From Anaerolineae bacterium CG2_30_57_67 (GTDB lineage: Bacteria; Chloroflexota; Anaerolineae; Anaerolineales; Villigracilaceae), in the NCBI GenBank assembly GCA_001872455.1, contig MNXJ01000038.1:1-64000 (forward strand): a DNA stretch of 64,000 bases, written 5' to 3'. A program made the position numbers and the translations under genes. The number at the start of each line of letters is the position of its first letter. Within the stretch, counting starts at the first letter, position 1. Below the pieces are notes generated by a model that made no database searches, had not been told where the DNA came from, and saw nothing but the letters and a program-made list of their open reading frames with translations. This document shows, piece by piece, positions 1-9,903 of this stretch.

Positions 1-391
1 CTTTTGTTTTTGTCAATCGAAAAGCAAGATAATGGTTGTTACAGCTGACCTTTCGCTGAAATTGAAACGACTTTCGCGAATTTCTGCCCCAAAAGCCACT
101 TTTTCCGCAAATTTCGCCAAGCCGTGCCAAAAATCGTCACAAGATTCCGCGTTCTCGCCTGGCAACTTGGCGCATCGAAAAAGCGCCCCCCCCTAAATAT
201 GGGAGTGTCAACAATATCAACCCCATATATAGCGGTTTGGAAATTCGCGATTTTGCCAAAAATTTCAGCGAATGGACAGATGTTGGATTACGAAAAACCG
301 AATAAATTTCTGGTGGATAGAATTGTGGTAGAAAAGGAACAGTAGTTTTTTTGCCACGCAAGATGACTCTCGTATTTTTACAAAGGAGACC

Positions 392-1270
392 ATGATGCAA
401 CCTGATTTGACCGAAAAAATTTTGGAACTCATTCGCCGCACGGCCACCAACCTGCCCGCAGACGTGGAAGAACGCTTACGCGCTTCGGTGGAAAAGGAAG
501 CGCCTGGCTCGGCGGCGCGCGGCGCACTGGAAACCGTGCTCAAAAACATCGAACTGGCGCGCGCCGAATCGACGCCGATTTGCCAGGATACCGGCACGCC
601 CATCTTCTACGTTCACTACCCCGAAGGCTGGATCACGCGCAAACTGAAGGAACAAATCCGCGCGGCGCTGGCCGAAGCCACTCAATGCTCGTACATGCGC
701 CCCAACGCGGTGGATGCCGTTTATGACAAAAACAGCGGCAATAACCTCGGCGGCGAAGATTTCCCCTCCGTCCATTTTGACGAGGTGGAAGGCGAAACGC
801 TGACGATTGAACTGATGTTGAAGGGCGGCGGCTGCGAAAATGTTGGGGCGCAGTATTCGCTGCCCGATAACCGTCTCGGCGCCGGGCGCGACCTGGCCGG
901 GGTGCGCAAAGTCGTCCTCGACGCGGTGCAACGCGCTCAGGGGCAGGGCTGCGCTCCCGGAATTTTGGGCGTCGCCATCGGCGGCGACCGGGGTTCCTCC
1001 TATTACGGCTCGAAAGAAGTTCTTTTCGACAAACTCGGCACACGCAACGCTGACCCAAAGTTGGCCGCGCTGGAAGAACGCCTGACCAGCGAAGCCAATA
1101 CGCTGGGAATTGGGCCGATGGGCTTTGGCGGCAGTACCACCGTGATTGACACCAAAATCAAAGGCATGCACCGCCTGCCGGCCTCGTTCTTCGTCTCGGT
1201 TTCCTACATGTGCTGGGCCTACCGCCGCCGCAAGATGACGGTGAACGGTGAAACCGTGGCGTACGATTAG
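392..1270 (+). CDS. class I Fe-S fumarate hydratase (or tartrate dehydratase-type) alpha subunit
   Basis: 292 aa; N-terminal Fe-S hydro-lyase features such as TPICQDTGTPIFYVHYPEG and GGGCENVGAQYSLP; followed directly by the beta-subunit ORF. Confidence 0.9.
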   Translation: MMQPDLTEKILELIRRTATNLPADVEERLRASVEKEAPGSAARGALETVLKNIELARAESTPICQDTGTPIFYVHYPEGWITRKLKEQIRAALAEATQCSYMRPNAVDAVYDKNSGNNLGGEDFPSVHFDEVEGETLTIELMLKGGGCENVGAQYSLPDNRLGAGRDLAGVRKVVLDAVQRAQGQGCAPGILGVAIGGDRGSSYYGSKEVLFDKLGTRNADPKLAALEERLTSEANTLGIGPMGFGGSTTVIDTKIKGMHRLPASFFVSVSYMCWAYRRRKMTVNGETVAYD

Positions 1271-1286
1271 AAATCAGGAGAACAAG

Positions 1287-1913
1287 ATGAAAGAAATTAC
1301 TCTTCCCGTCAGTGACGAAACCATCCGCGCGCTGGTCGTGGGTGAACCGGTCTTACTCAGCGGAATCATGATTACCGGACGCGATGCCGCCCACAAGTGG
1401 ATGATTGACACCTTCATCCGCAAGACGCGCGCGCCGCAGGGCGATGATGAACAGGTGTACGCGGAATTGAAAAAACTGCTCAATGGCGCGCTCATCTATC
1501 ATTGCGGCCCCGTCGTCAGCGGGCTGGATACGAAGCAGTATAAATTTGTCGCTGCCGGGCCGACGACCTCCATTCGCGAGGAGCCATATCAGGCTGAGGT
1601 GATGAAACATTTCAACCTGAAGGGCGTCATCGGCAAGGGCGGCATGGGGCCGAAAACGCTCAAAGGCTGCCAGGAAACGCCCGCCGTCTATTTTCACGCC
1701 ATCGGCGGCGCGGCTTCCTACATCGCGCAAAGCGTCAAAAAAGTGCTCGGCGTTTACAAACTGGAGTTTGGCGTGCCGGAAGCGATGTGGGTGATTGAAG
1801 TCAAGAATTTCCCCGTGGTGGTGACGATGGATAGTCACGGCAACAGCCAGCACAAAGCCATCAACGACAATTCGCAAACGGTGTTGAACGACCTGCTGGC
1901 GCAGCCGTATTAA
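1287..1913 (+). CDS. class I Fe-S fumarate hydratase beta subunit
   Basis: ATG at 1287 after an AGGAG-like site; GPTTSIREEPY, GKGGMGPKTL and MDSHGNSQH are typical of the C-terminal hydro-lyase domain. ORF-track start 1248 is upstream of the likely start. Confidence 0.9.
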   Translation: MKEITLPVSDETIRALVVGEPVLLSGIMITGRDAAHKWMIDTFIRKTRAPQGDDEQVYAELKKLLNGALIYHCGPVVSGLDTKQYKFVAAGPTTSIREEPYQAEVMKHFNLKGVIGKGGMGPKTLKGCQETPAVYFHAIGGAASYIAQSVKKVLGVYKLEFGVPEAMWVIEVKNFPVVVTMDSHGNSQHKAINDNSQTVLNDLLAQPY

Positions 1914-1923
1914 TCTATGAGAC

Positions 1924-1964
1924 AAATCGTCCCGTAGGGCTGAAGGCCTTCGGGACGATTTTTT
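1924..1964. terminator. bidirectional intrinsic terminator between convergent genes
   Basis: AAATCGTCCCG ... CGGGACGATTTTTT inverted repeat. Confidence 0.8.
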
Positions 1965-3045
1965 AGGGCTGGTAACTGCAAAGGTTATCCAAAAGGGTTT
2001 GGCGCAACGCGACCAGTTCGGGGTACTGCTTGAAGAAGGCCACTTTTTGGCGCGCCAGATCGTCGTGGGACGAGCCTGAAAATAACACAAACGATGTCCA
2101 CGATTCTGCCATGTCTTCCACCGGGTCGGAGGCGGCATATTCTGAAACAAAGCGCGTTTGATATTTGTCGTAGAAATCTTTTAGCAGGGCGTCATGTGTG
2201 TCGGGATCAGATTCTTCCTCAATTTTTGCCCATTCCGGGTAAATATCTTTCCAAAATTGGCGATAAAAAGCGTCTATGTATGATTTTGGGCGTGTGCAAC
2301 CGTCCCCGGTAAGCAGGCTCTGGCAGTTCGTCTCTTCGGCATCCACCTGTGTATCGTTGAGCGTAATCAGATGACCGTATTCGTGCACCAGCACTACGGT
2401 CATGTCATACGAATCGCTGGCGTCAAGCAGATTGACGTTCATTTCCCATTGGCTAGAGGTGTCGTTGGTGGCGGTGACGTAGGCGGCGTATTTGTAGCCG
2501 CCGCCGCGCATCGAAACCAGATACTTGACCAGCATGGTACGGTTTTCTGCCGGGACGAGATAGGCAAAATAGTTCCAGATACGCTCGTGCGCCAACGTGT
2601 TTTGCTGGTAGGGAATGAAATCTTTTGGCACCCAGAGCGTATCCGGCTCAACAATCTGGTTGCCGTCAATGCGATAGCGCACCAGTTTCATGGTCGCATC
2701 GCTTTCGCCGTAAATGCCTGGCAGGGGCGGAACGTCTTCTTTGGGCAAGACCAATGCCAGCCGGTCGAAGCAGGCGTAGATGCAGTTTAAATCATTCGGC
2801 TGACAGGCCGCGCCAACCGGCTGCTGCGGAACGGGTGTGCGCGTGATAGTGGGCGAAGGCGTTGGCGATGGACCCTCCGTTGGAACGGGAGAGTTGGTTG
2901 GGCTGGGGGCGATAGTCGCCGTTGGAACAGGCATCGGCTCGCCGAAGACGATTCGCTCGGCGAAGCGGCAGGCCAAAGACGAAAAAAGCAACGCCAGGCT
3001 GGTAAAAATGACGCGGTAACGGTTCATTTTCCTCCGTAGGAACAA
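1963..3045 (-). CDS. putative lipoprotein with HExxH metallopeptidase-like motif
   Basis: Lipobox-like LLFSSLAC, Pro/Thr-rich linker, VLVHEYGHLITL; paralogous to the neighbouring ORF. Confidence 0.7.
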   Translation of the reverse strand: MFLRRKMNRYRVIFTSLALLFSSLACRFAERIVFGEPMPVPTATIAPSPTNSPVPTEGPSPTPSPTITRTPVPQQPVGAACQPNDLNCIYACFDRLALVLPKEDVPPLPGIYGESDATMKLVRYRIDGNQIVEPDTLWVPKDFIPYQQNTLAHERIWNYFAYLVPAENRTMLVKYLVSMRGGGYKYAAYVTATNDTSSQWEMNVNLLDASDSYDMTVVLVHEYGHLITLNDTQVDAEETNCQSLLTGDGCTRPKSYIDAFYRQFWKDIYPEWAKIEEESDPDTHDALLKDFYDKYQTRFVSEYAASDPVEDMAESWTSFVLFSGSSHDDLARQKVAFFKQYPELVALRQTLLDNLCSYQP

Positions 3046-4091
3046 ATTCCTTCAATCGCTTTTAGCCGCAGGTCAGCCAGTTCGGGATACTGGTAGAAGA
3101 AGAGCAGTTTTTTCTCGGCGATGGTATTTCCTGCCGGGCGTGGCGAAAGCACAAAAAAGGAAAACGATTCGGCGATGTCTTCCGCTGGGTCGGTGGGGGC
3201 GTAGTCGCTGACGAATTGGTCTTGATATTTTTTGTAAAAGGCGTCAAGAGCGTCGTAGTAGTCTTGCTCGTCGCCGACGGAGTCGAGCTGCGCCCATTCG
3301 TCGTAAATATCGTTCCAGTAAGTGTTCACAAACTGGTTGATGTAGGAATCTGGATCGCTGCAGCCTTCGCCGGGGAAGTAGGTATCGCATTTGGCGGCTT
3401 CCTGCTCGTAGACGCTGCCGTTTTCGGGGTGGTTGAAGATGGGCATGCTGGGCGGCACTTGTTTGGGATTGAGCGTCAGCAAGTGGGCGTATTCGTGGAC
3501 GAGGGTGTAGGTCAATTCCTTGGGGTCGGCGGCGTCCACAATATCCACGCGCAAAACCCACAGGTTGGGGTCGTTGTCGGATTGCGCCACCGAGGCCAAA
3601 ATGTTGGCTTCGCCATCGCTGAAAATGATGTACTGGGTTAGAAGCGGGCGATATTCGGGCGGAATGACGTTGGCGAAATAGTCCCACACTCGGCGCTGAC
3701 TGGCTTCATCCTGCTGGTAGGGTTTGAGCGCACTGGAAACGGGCTGCTTGACCGGGTTGAGAATCTCATCGCCAGAGATGGTGTAGGTTACCAGGTCATA
3801 TTCCGAATTATTGAAACCGCCGTGCTCCTCGCTGGGCGCAATTTTAGAAAGCGCTCCCACATTTGCCAGGCAGGCTTCGATGCAATTTCCATCCGGGCAG
3901 GTATCGTTGAAGGTCGGCTGGGGCGTGGCGGTGGGCGTGGCAGTCGGTGGAATGGGCGTCGCGGTTGGGACGGGCGTAACGGTTGGGACGGGTGTGGCGG
4001 TCGGGTCGTACAAAATTTGCTCGGCAAAGCGACAGGCCAGAGACGAAAATACCAATAAAAGCGCGGCGAAAAAGAGGGGCTTGAACTTCAT
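3024..4091 (-). CDS. putative lipoprotein with HExxH metallopeptidase-like motif (tandem paralogue)
   Basis: LVFSSLACRFAEQ lipobox-like, TLVHEYAHLLTLN; same domain layout as 1963..3045. Confidence 0.7.
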   Translation of the reverse strand: MKFKPLFFAALLLVFSSLACRFAEQILYDPTATPVPTVTPVPTATPIPPTATPTATPQPTFNDTCPDGNCIEACLANVGALSKIAPSEEHGGFNNSEYDLVTYTISGDEILNPVKQPVSSALKPYQQDEASQRRVWDYFANVIPPEYRPLLTQYIIFSDGEANILASVAQSDNDPNLWVLRVDIVDAADPKELTYTLVHEYAHLLTLNPKQVPPSMPIFNHPENGSVYEQEAAKCDTYFPGEGCSDPDSYINQFVNTYWNDIYDEWAQLDSVGDEQDYYDALDAFYKKYQDQFVSDYAPTDPAEDIAESFSFFVLSPRPAGNTIAEKKLLFFYQYPELADLRLKAIEGICSYGGK

Positions 4092-4154
4092 GTAGTCTCC
4101 AATAAAAAACGTGTTCCGGTTGGGCGGTCTTTGCAGGAAAAGATGACTGGCATT

Positions 4155-4499
4155 TTAGCGTTGGCTGTTGTGACAGGCCGGGCAGGGGCAGAGCGCGCGC
4201 AAGTAATGCCAGTTGTAAATGCCGTAGTCGTGAAAGTCTTCCCAAACAAGGGTAATCCCGTACGCGCCGGTGGCGACGATGTTGGTCAGGCGCGTGGCGG
4301 GCGAGTCTTCCAAAGCAACCGAAAAGATATCTGCGTCGGGTTCGGGTTTCATGTTTTCGTGGCCGCCGCGGCACTGGGCGCACGGACAGGCGGCGCGTAA
4401 CAGCGAGAACGGATATATACTGACGTGGCCGTCATCCCAGGTGATGGTCATTTGCAGCCCGGGGCGGTCGGCAGTGATGTTAACAGGTTTCTCAGACAT
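4155..4499 (-). CDS. DUF971 / GBBH-like N-terminal domain protein
   Basis: ITWDDGHVSIYPFSLLRAACPCAQCRGG and WHYLRALCPCPAC pattern. Confidence 0.75.
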   Translation of the reverse strand: MSEKPVNITADRPGLQMTITWDDGHVSIYPFSLLRAACPCAQCRGGHENMKPEPDADIFSVALEDSPATRLTNIVATGAYGITLVWEDFHDYGIYNWHYLRALCPCPACHNSQR

Positions 4500-4511
4500 G
4501 TTTTTCCTTTT

Positions 4512-4991
4512 TTATTGTGGCGCAGCGATGGCGGTTAAAAAATCAGCGGCGGCCCAACCTGCGCGGGTTTCGTCGTAATTGGAGACGATTTGCCACCAGA
4601 TATGGCCGTCTTTCTCTTGTGGGCCGTCTTGCACGCGGAAAATTTCAGTGTCATAGGCCAAAAAGAGAAATTCGCCCGCTAGCCCCGGCGCGGCGCGGAT
4701 TTTTAATCCCTGGCCTTCGGTGCCGCTGATTTGAACATAGCCGCTGACAGAGACTTGCCCCGGCACAGGCGTTGGAAGTTGCGCACTGGCGGGAGTAGCG
4801 GTCGCCAGCGTGCGGGGCATGCCGGTCGGCGCGGGAAGCACCGTTAAAACGGAGATAAACTCTGCCGGTTGGGGTGGTTTGGGCGCAGCAAACAATATCC
4901 AACCGAAGGTAAGCAGCAGCAGGAAAGCGGCTAGTCCAAGCGCGCCCAACATGACGCGCGGAGAAAGCAGTTGCTGAAGGTCAAATTTCAT
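4512..4991 (-). CDS. membrane-anchored protein with SH3-like domain
   Basis: MKFDLQQLL start at 4991; one TM segment; GLKIRAAPGLAGEFLFLAYDTEIFRV...WWQI...GWAAADFL is SH3b-like. Confidence 0.55.
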   Translation of the reverse strand: MKFDLQQLLSPRVMLGALGLAAFLLLLTFGWILFAAPKPPQPAEFISVLTVLPAPTGMPRTLATATPASAQLPTPVPGQVSVSGYVQISGTEGQGLKIRAAPGLAGEFLFLAYDTEIFRVQDGPQEKDGHIWWQIVSNYDETRAGWAAADFLTAIAAPQ

Positions 4992-5101
4992 GAGGCAAAT
5001 TATACCCGTGTGAGGGATTGAATTTGCACTGGCTATTGCCAAGTACACTATTCGCCTTTATAATTCACTCTTAATTCCTTTCGTACTGGAGCAATTTCGT
5101 T

Positions 5102-6346
5102 ATGACGGACCAACAAAACGCCCAAATGGGCACAGGGGACAGTGAAGAACTGGCTCAAGATGGTAATAACCTGGAAAGCATGGAAAGCCTGATGCAATCG
5201 GATGCCGGGCTGGAGTTTCCCAGTCAGGGCGAAATCCGCAAGGGTGTTATCGCCAGTATTTCTTCTTCCCAGATTCTCGTTAGTGTCGGCGCAAAAAGCG
5301 AAGGCGTCATTGCGGGCCGTGAGCTGGATCAAATTCCTGCTACGGACCGTGCTGAGTTTCAGATGGGCATGGAGATTCCGGTCTATGTCATCAATCCGGA
5401 AGATGACAACGGTAACGTTGTCCTCTCCTACGTCCGCGCCCGCGAGGCGATGGGCTGGGAAGTGGTTGAAAAGATGCAGGAAACCGGTGAGCCCTTTGAC
5501 GGCATCGTAGATGGCTACAACAAAGGTGGCCTGATTGTGCTGGTGCATGGGTTACGTGGCTTCGTTCCCGCTTCGCAAATCAGCCTTTCGCGTCGCAATC
5601 TGGTACAGGGCGACACACCCGACCGCTGGGCCAAGCAAATTGGCGAAACAATCAGCGTGCGCATCATTGAAGTTGACCGTGAGCGCCGTCGCCTGATTCT
5701 TTCGGAGCGCGCCGCCAACCCTGAAACCCGCCAGTCTATCAAAGAGCGCGTCATTGACGAGCTCGTAGAAGGCAGCGTTCACACCGGGCGCGTCACCAGC
5801 GTGGCTGATTTTGGCGCATTCGTCAACATCAACGGCGCCGATGGCCTCGTTCATCTGTCTGAAGTTTCGTGGGAGCGCGTTCAGCACCCCAGCGAAGTTC
5901 TCAAGGTCGGAGACGAAGTCAAGGTCAAGGTGATTAATATAGACCGCGAAAAGCGCCGCATCGGTCTGTCAATCAAAGCCCTGTTGGAAGACCCCTGGCA
6001 AGACAAGGTCAGCCACTTTAAGGTTGGACAACTGCTCGAAGGCACAATCACCCGCCTGACGAAGTTCGGCGCGTTTGCTCGCCTGGAAGGCGATATCGAA
6101 GGTCTGATTCACATCTCCGAACTCTCCGAAAACCGCATCAATCATCCCAAGGAAGCGGTTAAAGAAGGTGATGTGCTGACCTTGCGCGTCATTCGTATTG
6201 ACGCTGACCAGCGCCGCATCGGTCTGAGTCTGCGCAAAGTTGATTCGGCTTCCTACTCGGATATGGATTTAAAAGCCTTGACCGCCGAACTCAATGAAGA
6301 CGAAGCCAATAGCGAACCCAAAAACGAACCCGATACCAAAGAGTAG
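5102..6346 (+). CDS. rpsA: 30S ribosomal protein S1
   Basis: 414 aa with four S1 repeats (e.g. GRVTSVADFGAFVNINGADGLVHLSEVSW). Confidence 0.93.
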   Translation: MTDQQNAQMGTGDSEELAQDGNNLESMESLMQSDAGLEFPSQGEIRKGVIASISSSQILVSVGAKSEGVIAGRELDQIPATDRAEFQMGMEIPVYVINPEDDNGNVVLSYVRAREAMGWEVVEKMQETGEPFDGIVDGYNKGGLIVLVHGLRGFVPASQISLSRRNLVQGDTPDRWAKQIGETISVRIIEVDRERRRLILSERAANPETRQSIKERVIDELVEGSVHTGRVTSVADFGAFVNINGADGLVHLSEVSWERVQHPSEVLKVGDEVKVKVINIDREKRRIGLSIKALLEDPWQDKVSHFKVGQLLEGTITRLTKFGAFARLEGDIEGLIHISELSENRINHPKEAVKEGDVLTLRVIRIDADQRRIGLSLRKVDSASYSDMDLKALTAELNEDEANSEPKNEPDTKE

Positions 6347-6364
6347 AATAGCCAGATAAATCTC

Positions 6365-6396
6365 AAAAGGCGCACCTTCAGGTGCGCCTTTTTTTG
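6365..6396 (+). terminator. intrinsic terminator after rpsA
   Basis: AAAAGGCGCACCTTCAGGTGCGCCTTTTTTT. Confidence 0.9.
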
Positions 6397-6451
6397 CAAA
6401 ATTTTATCAACTCAAGGTGGTTACTCACATCTTTGCTCCACCCTGCAAAGC

Positions 6452-6580
6452 GACAACGTCACATTGACCATTGTGCATTTGCCAGATAAAACCATCCGCC
6501 ACATTACGCCCTTGCAGATCTGCATTCTGGAATTGTTTGGGCTATCCGCCGCCGTCTATACCCGGCTGACCAAAAATTGA
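6452..6580 (+). pseudogene. possible C-terminal remnant of a transposase-like ORF
   Basis: In-frame DNVTLTIVHLPDKTIRHITPLQICILELFGLSAAVYTRLTKN-stop with no upstream gene body; preceded by a dispersed-repeat end also found at 45421-45463. Confidence 0.3.
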
Positions 6581-6883
6581 GAAAAGTCAAAACCATTTCA
6601 GCAAATGGACAGTTTAAATCGTGACATTCTGCGTGATGTGGCAGATTTTCGGCGTAGTATAATCACGAGCGTGTTTACTTTGTCTGACGCTTTGATTGTC
6701 GGCGAGGCCGCTGGCAGTGTGGTGGTGGAATTTTGAGCGCACCCGCAATGGGTCAGGGAATTTTCCCTGGCTTTTTTTGTTCCTGCCGACCGGAAACGGG
6801 ATATTTGGCTATTGCCTGGGCCAGTGAAAAAGATGTAAGACATTATATATAATATCTAATCTAGCAAGCGTGAAGGAGAATCC

Positions 6884-8101
6884 ATGAAACTAAGTAAACT
6901 TGCCAGTGAAATTGCCGAATCGCCGACTTTGGCGCTTAATGAGCAGGCGCGGTTATTGCGCGAACGCGGCGAGGCCGTCATTCATTTGGGGATTGGCGAA
7001 CCGAAGAACAAAACCCCCATCAACGCCATTCTGGCTTCGGCGGCTAAACTGTCCAGCGGCGAGGTGAAATATACGCCTGCTGATGGCACGCCCGCGCTCA
7101 AGAAGGCGATCATCCGTTACACCGAAGAAAATTACAATCGCCTGGTTGCCCCCGAAAATGTGATTGTCACCAACGGGGCAAAGCAGTCGCTTTTTAATAT
7201 TTTTTATAGCATTCTCAACCCGCAGGATGAAGTTATTGTGCTGGCGCCTTATTGGGTTTCCTACCCGGAAATCATCAAAATGTGCCTGGGACGCCCGGTT
7301 ATCGTCACGCCACAGGATGGAACCTTCGTTCCCACGTTTGATGAAATTGAACGCGCGGTCACGTCGTATACGCGCGCAATCATCGTCAATAGCCCGAATA
7401 ACCCCTCCGGCGCTGTGTATCCGCCTGAATTGATTGAAAAATTGGTGGAGTTCTGCGAGCGCAAGGGAATTTTTATGGTTTGTGATGATATTTATCACAA
7501 ATTGGTATTTGATGGCAAAGAAGCCGCGCCCGCGTATCGCTTTACCAAGCGGGACGTGGAAAATTCGTATGTGATCGTTGTCAATGGCGTTGCCAAAGTC
7601 TACGGCATGACCGGTTTCCGGGTGGGTTGGGTGGTGGCGCCCCGGCAACTCGTCAGGGTGATGACCAATGTTACCGCGCAAACAACCTCCGGCGTGTCGC
7701 CAGTCAGTCAGGCGGCGGCGGAAGGCGCGTTAAACGGGATGCAAAATGTGGTCGAGGCCATTCGTCTGCAAATCCAAAACAACCGCGAAGTGCTTTTGCA
7801 GGAAATGCGAACTTTTAACGGCGCGCGTCTGATCAAGCCGGAAGGAACTTTTTACGCGCTGCCCGACCTGCGCGCCTTCAATAGCAATTCGGTTGAAATT
7901 TCCAGCTTTCTGCTCAAAAAGGCGATGGTTGTGACCGTGCCTGGCAAGGAATTTGGCATGGAAGGCCACATCCGCCTTTCGATTTCTGGCAGTGTTAAAG
8001 ACGTGACCGAGGGAATTGCCCGCATCAAGTGGGCGCTCGACCCCACTAGCCCGAATGAAATTTACATCGGCGATAAAAAAATGGTGCGCGACTGGCTGTA
8101 A
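6884..8101 (+). CDS. class I/II pyridoxal-phosphate aminotransferase (aspartate aminotransferase-like)
   Basis: VIHLGIGEPKNKTP, NSPNNPSG, CDDIYHKLVFDG, FRVGWVVAP. Confidence 0.9.
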   Translation: MKLSKLASEIAESPTLALNEQARLLRERGEAVIHLGIGEPKNKTPINAILASAAKLSSGEVKYTPADGTPALKKAIIRYTEENYNRLVAPENVIVTNGAKQSLFNIFYSILNPQDEVIVLAPYWVSYPEIIKMCLGRPVIVTPQDGTFVPTFDEIERAVTSYTRAIIVNSPNNPSGAVYPPELIEKLVEFCERKGIFMVCDDIYHKLVFDGKEAAPAYRFTKRDVENSYVIVVNGVAKVYGMTGFRVGWVVAPRQLVRVMTNVTAQTTSGVSPVSQAAAEGALNGMQNVVEAIRLQIQNNREVLLQEMRTFNGARLIKPEGTFYALPDLRAFNSNSVEISSFLLKKAMVVTVPGKEFGMEGHIRLSISGSVKDVTEGIARIKWALDPTSPNEIYIGDKKMVRDWL

Positions 8102-8120
8102 AACAGGTAAACTGAACCGA

Positions 8121-8168
8121 ACAACCGGACAACCGGACAACCGAACAACCGGACAACCGAACAACTGG
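8121..8168. repeat. 8-bp tandem repeat (ACAACCGG/A, 6 units)
   Basis: Units read ACAACCGG ACAACCGG ACAACCGA ACAACCGG ACAACCGA ACAACTGG, directly 5' of the pckA start. Confidence 0.95.
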
Positions 8169-8177
8169 AAAACCGCG

Positions 8178-9824
8178 ATGAATAACCTTCTTAACATCAA
8201 AACCCCGGCAGAATCTATCGCTCAGATTCGCAAAGCCGATTACAACCTATCCAATCAGGGCGTGGGTAATTTGCGTCTGGCGTACTGGAACCTCGTCACC
8301 GAGTCGCTCTACGAAGAAGCCGTTTTTCGCGGCGAGGGCGCAACCGCGCGCGGCGGCGCTTTTGTGGTCAACACCGGCAAACACACTGCCCGCGCCGCCA
8401 ACGATAAATCCATTGTGCGCGAAACCGATTCGGAAGGCAATGTCTGGTGGGGCGTTTACAATCGTCCCATCGAAGCCGGAAAATTTGACCAACTTTACGC
8501 ACGCATGTTGGGTTTTTTGCAGGGACGCGAGGTCTTCGTGCAGGATGTCTACGCCGGGGCCGACGAAGCCTACCGTTTGCCGGTACGCATCGTCACCGAA
8601 TGGGCCTGGCACAGCATGTTTGTTCGCAATATGTTCGTTTTGCCGCAATCGTTGGAAGAGTACAAGCGCTTCGTGCCAGAGTTCACCATTTTGGCGTTGC
8701 CCAGTTTCAAAGCCGCCCCAGCCGCCGATAATACCAACAGCGAAACCTTCATTTCGCTGTCTTTCGAAAAAAAACTGGCAATTATCGGTAACACTGGCTA
8801 CGCGGGCGAAATCAAAAAATCTGTTTTCACCATTCTTAATTATCTACTCCCGCTTGAAGGCGTGCTTTCGATGCACTGCTCGGCCAACGTCAGCCCGTCG
8901 AACCCGAACGATGTTGCCCTGTTTTTTGGCCTTTCCGGCACCGGTAAAACCACCCTTTCCGCCGACCCGACCCGCAGCCTGATCGGTGACGATGAGCATG
9001 GCTGGAGCGATGAGGGCGTCTTCAACATCGAAGGCGGCTGCTACGCCAAGGTGATTGGCCTGTCTGAATCTGCCGAGCCGGAGATTTACGCCACGACCCG
9101 GCGCTTTGGCACCTTGCTGGAAAATGTTGTCTTCGACCCGATTACGCGCTCGATTGACCTGGACGATGACTCGCTGACGGAGAACACCCGCGCCTCGTAT
9201 CCGCTGGAGTTCATCGGCAACGCCGTGCCAGAGAAAAAGGCTGGACACCCCAAGAACATCATTCTGCTCACTTGCGATGCCAGCGGTGTCATGCCGCCTA
9301 TTGCCCGCCTCACGCCGGAGCAGACGCTCTATCAGTTCATCTCTGGCTACACATCCAAGATTGGCGGCACCGAAATTGGCTTGCGTGACGAACCCGAAAT
9401 CACGTTTTCGGCTTGTTTTGGCGGGCCGTTTATGGTGCATCACCCCTACAAGTACGCTGAATTGCTCAAACGCAAGATTGAGCGCTACGGCGTCACCTGC
9501 TGGCTGGTCAATACCGGCTGGGTGGGCGGGCCGTACGGCGTGGGAAAGCGCATCAGCATTCGTCACACGCGCAACCTGCTCAATGCCGCCCTGACGGGAA
9601 AACTTGAAAATGTGGAATACTACGCTGACCCGGTTTTTGGTTTCCGTGTGCCAAAAACCTGCCCAGACGTGCCGGAAAACGTCCTCGAACCCTGGTCAAG
9701 CTGGCCCAGCCGCACCGAATATGACCGCCGCTACAAGGATTTGGCGATGCGCTTTATTGAAAACTTCAAGAAATTTGAAGACCAGACCCCGCGCGAAGTG
9801 ACCGAGGCCGGGCCGAAGGCGTAA
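8178..9824 (+). CDS. pckA: phosphoenolpyruvate carboxykinase (ATP)
   Basis: GLSGTGKTTLSADPTRSLIGDDEHGW; MNNLLNIKTPAES start at 8178 preferred over the repeat-encoded extension from 8016. Confidence 0.95.
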   Translation: MNNLLNIKTPAESIAQIRKADYNLSNQGVGNLRLAYWNLVTESLYEEAVFRGEGATARGGAFVVNTGKHTARAANDKSIVRETDSEGNVWWGVYNRPIEAGKFDQLYARMLGFLQGREVFVQDVYAGADEAYRLPVRIVTEWAWHSMFVRNMFVLPQSLEEYKRFVPEFTILALPSFKAAPAADNTNSETFISLSFEKKLAIIGNTGYAGEIKKSVFTILNYLLPLEGVLSMHCSANVSPSNPNDVALFFGLSGTGKTTLSADPTRSLIGDDEHGWSDEGVFNIEGGCYAKVIGLSESAEPEIYATTRRFGTLLENVVFDPITRSIDLDDDSLTENTRASYPLEFIGNAVPEKKAGHPKNIILLTCDASGVMPPIARLTPEQTLYQFISGYTSKIGGTEIGLRDEPEITFSACFGGPFMVHHPYKYAELLKRKIERYGVTCWLVNTGWVGGPYGVGKRISIRHTRNLLNAALTGKLENVEYYADPVFGFRVPKTCPDVPENVLEPWSSWPSRTEYDRRYKDLAMRFIENFKKFEDQTPREVTEAGPKA

Positions 9825-9840
9825 TTTTGACATAGCCAAG

Positions 9841-9870
9841 AAAAATCCCCGCATGACGCGGGGATTTTTT
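9841..9870. terminator. bidirectional intrinsic terminator
   Basis: AAAAATCCCCGCATGACGCGGGGATTTTTT between convergent pckA and the MFS gene. Confidence 0.88.
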
Positions 9871-9903
9871 GTTTCCATGAGCGGCCAGCCCGGAGAGCCG
9901 AAA

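Noticed and set aside
124-345. Small ORF upstream of the fumarase gene
   Set aside because: No domain, AT-rich intergenic context, no convincing RBS
8016-8177. N-terminal extension of PckA including TTGQPDNRTTGQPNN
   Set aside because: It is translation of the octamer repeat and overlaps the upstream aminotransferase; MNNLLNIKTPAES is the natural start
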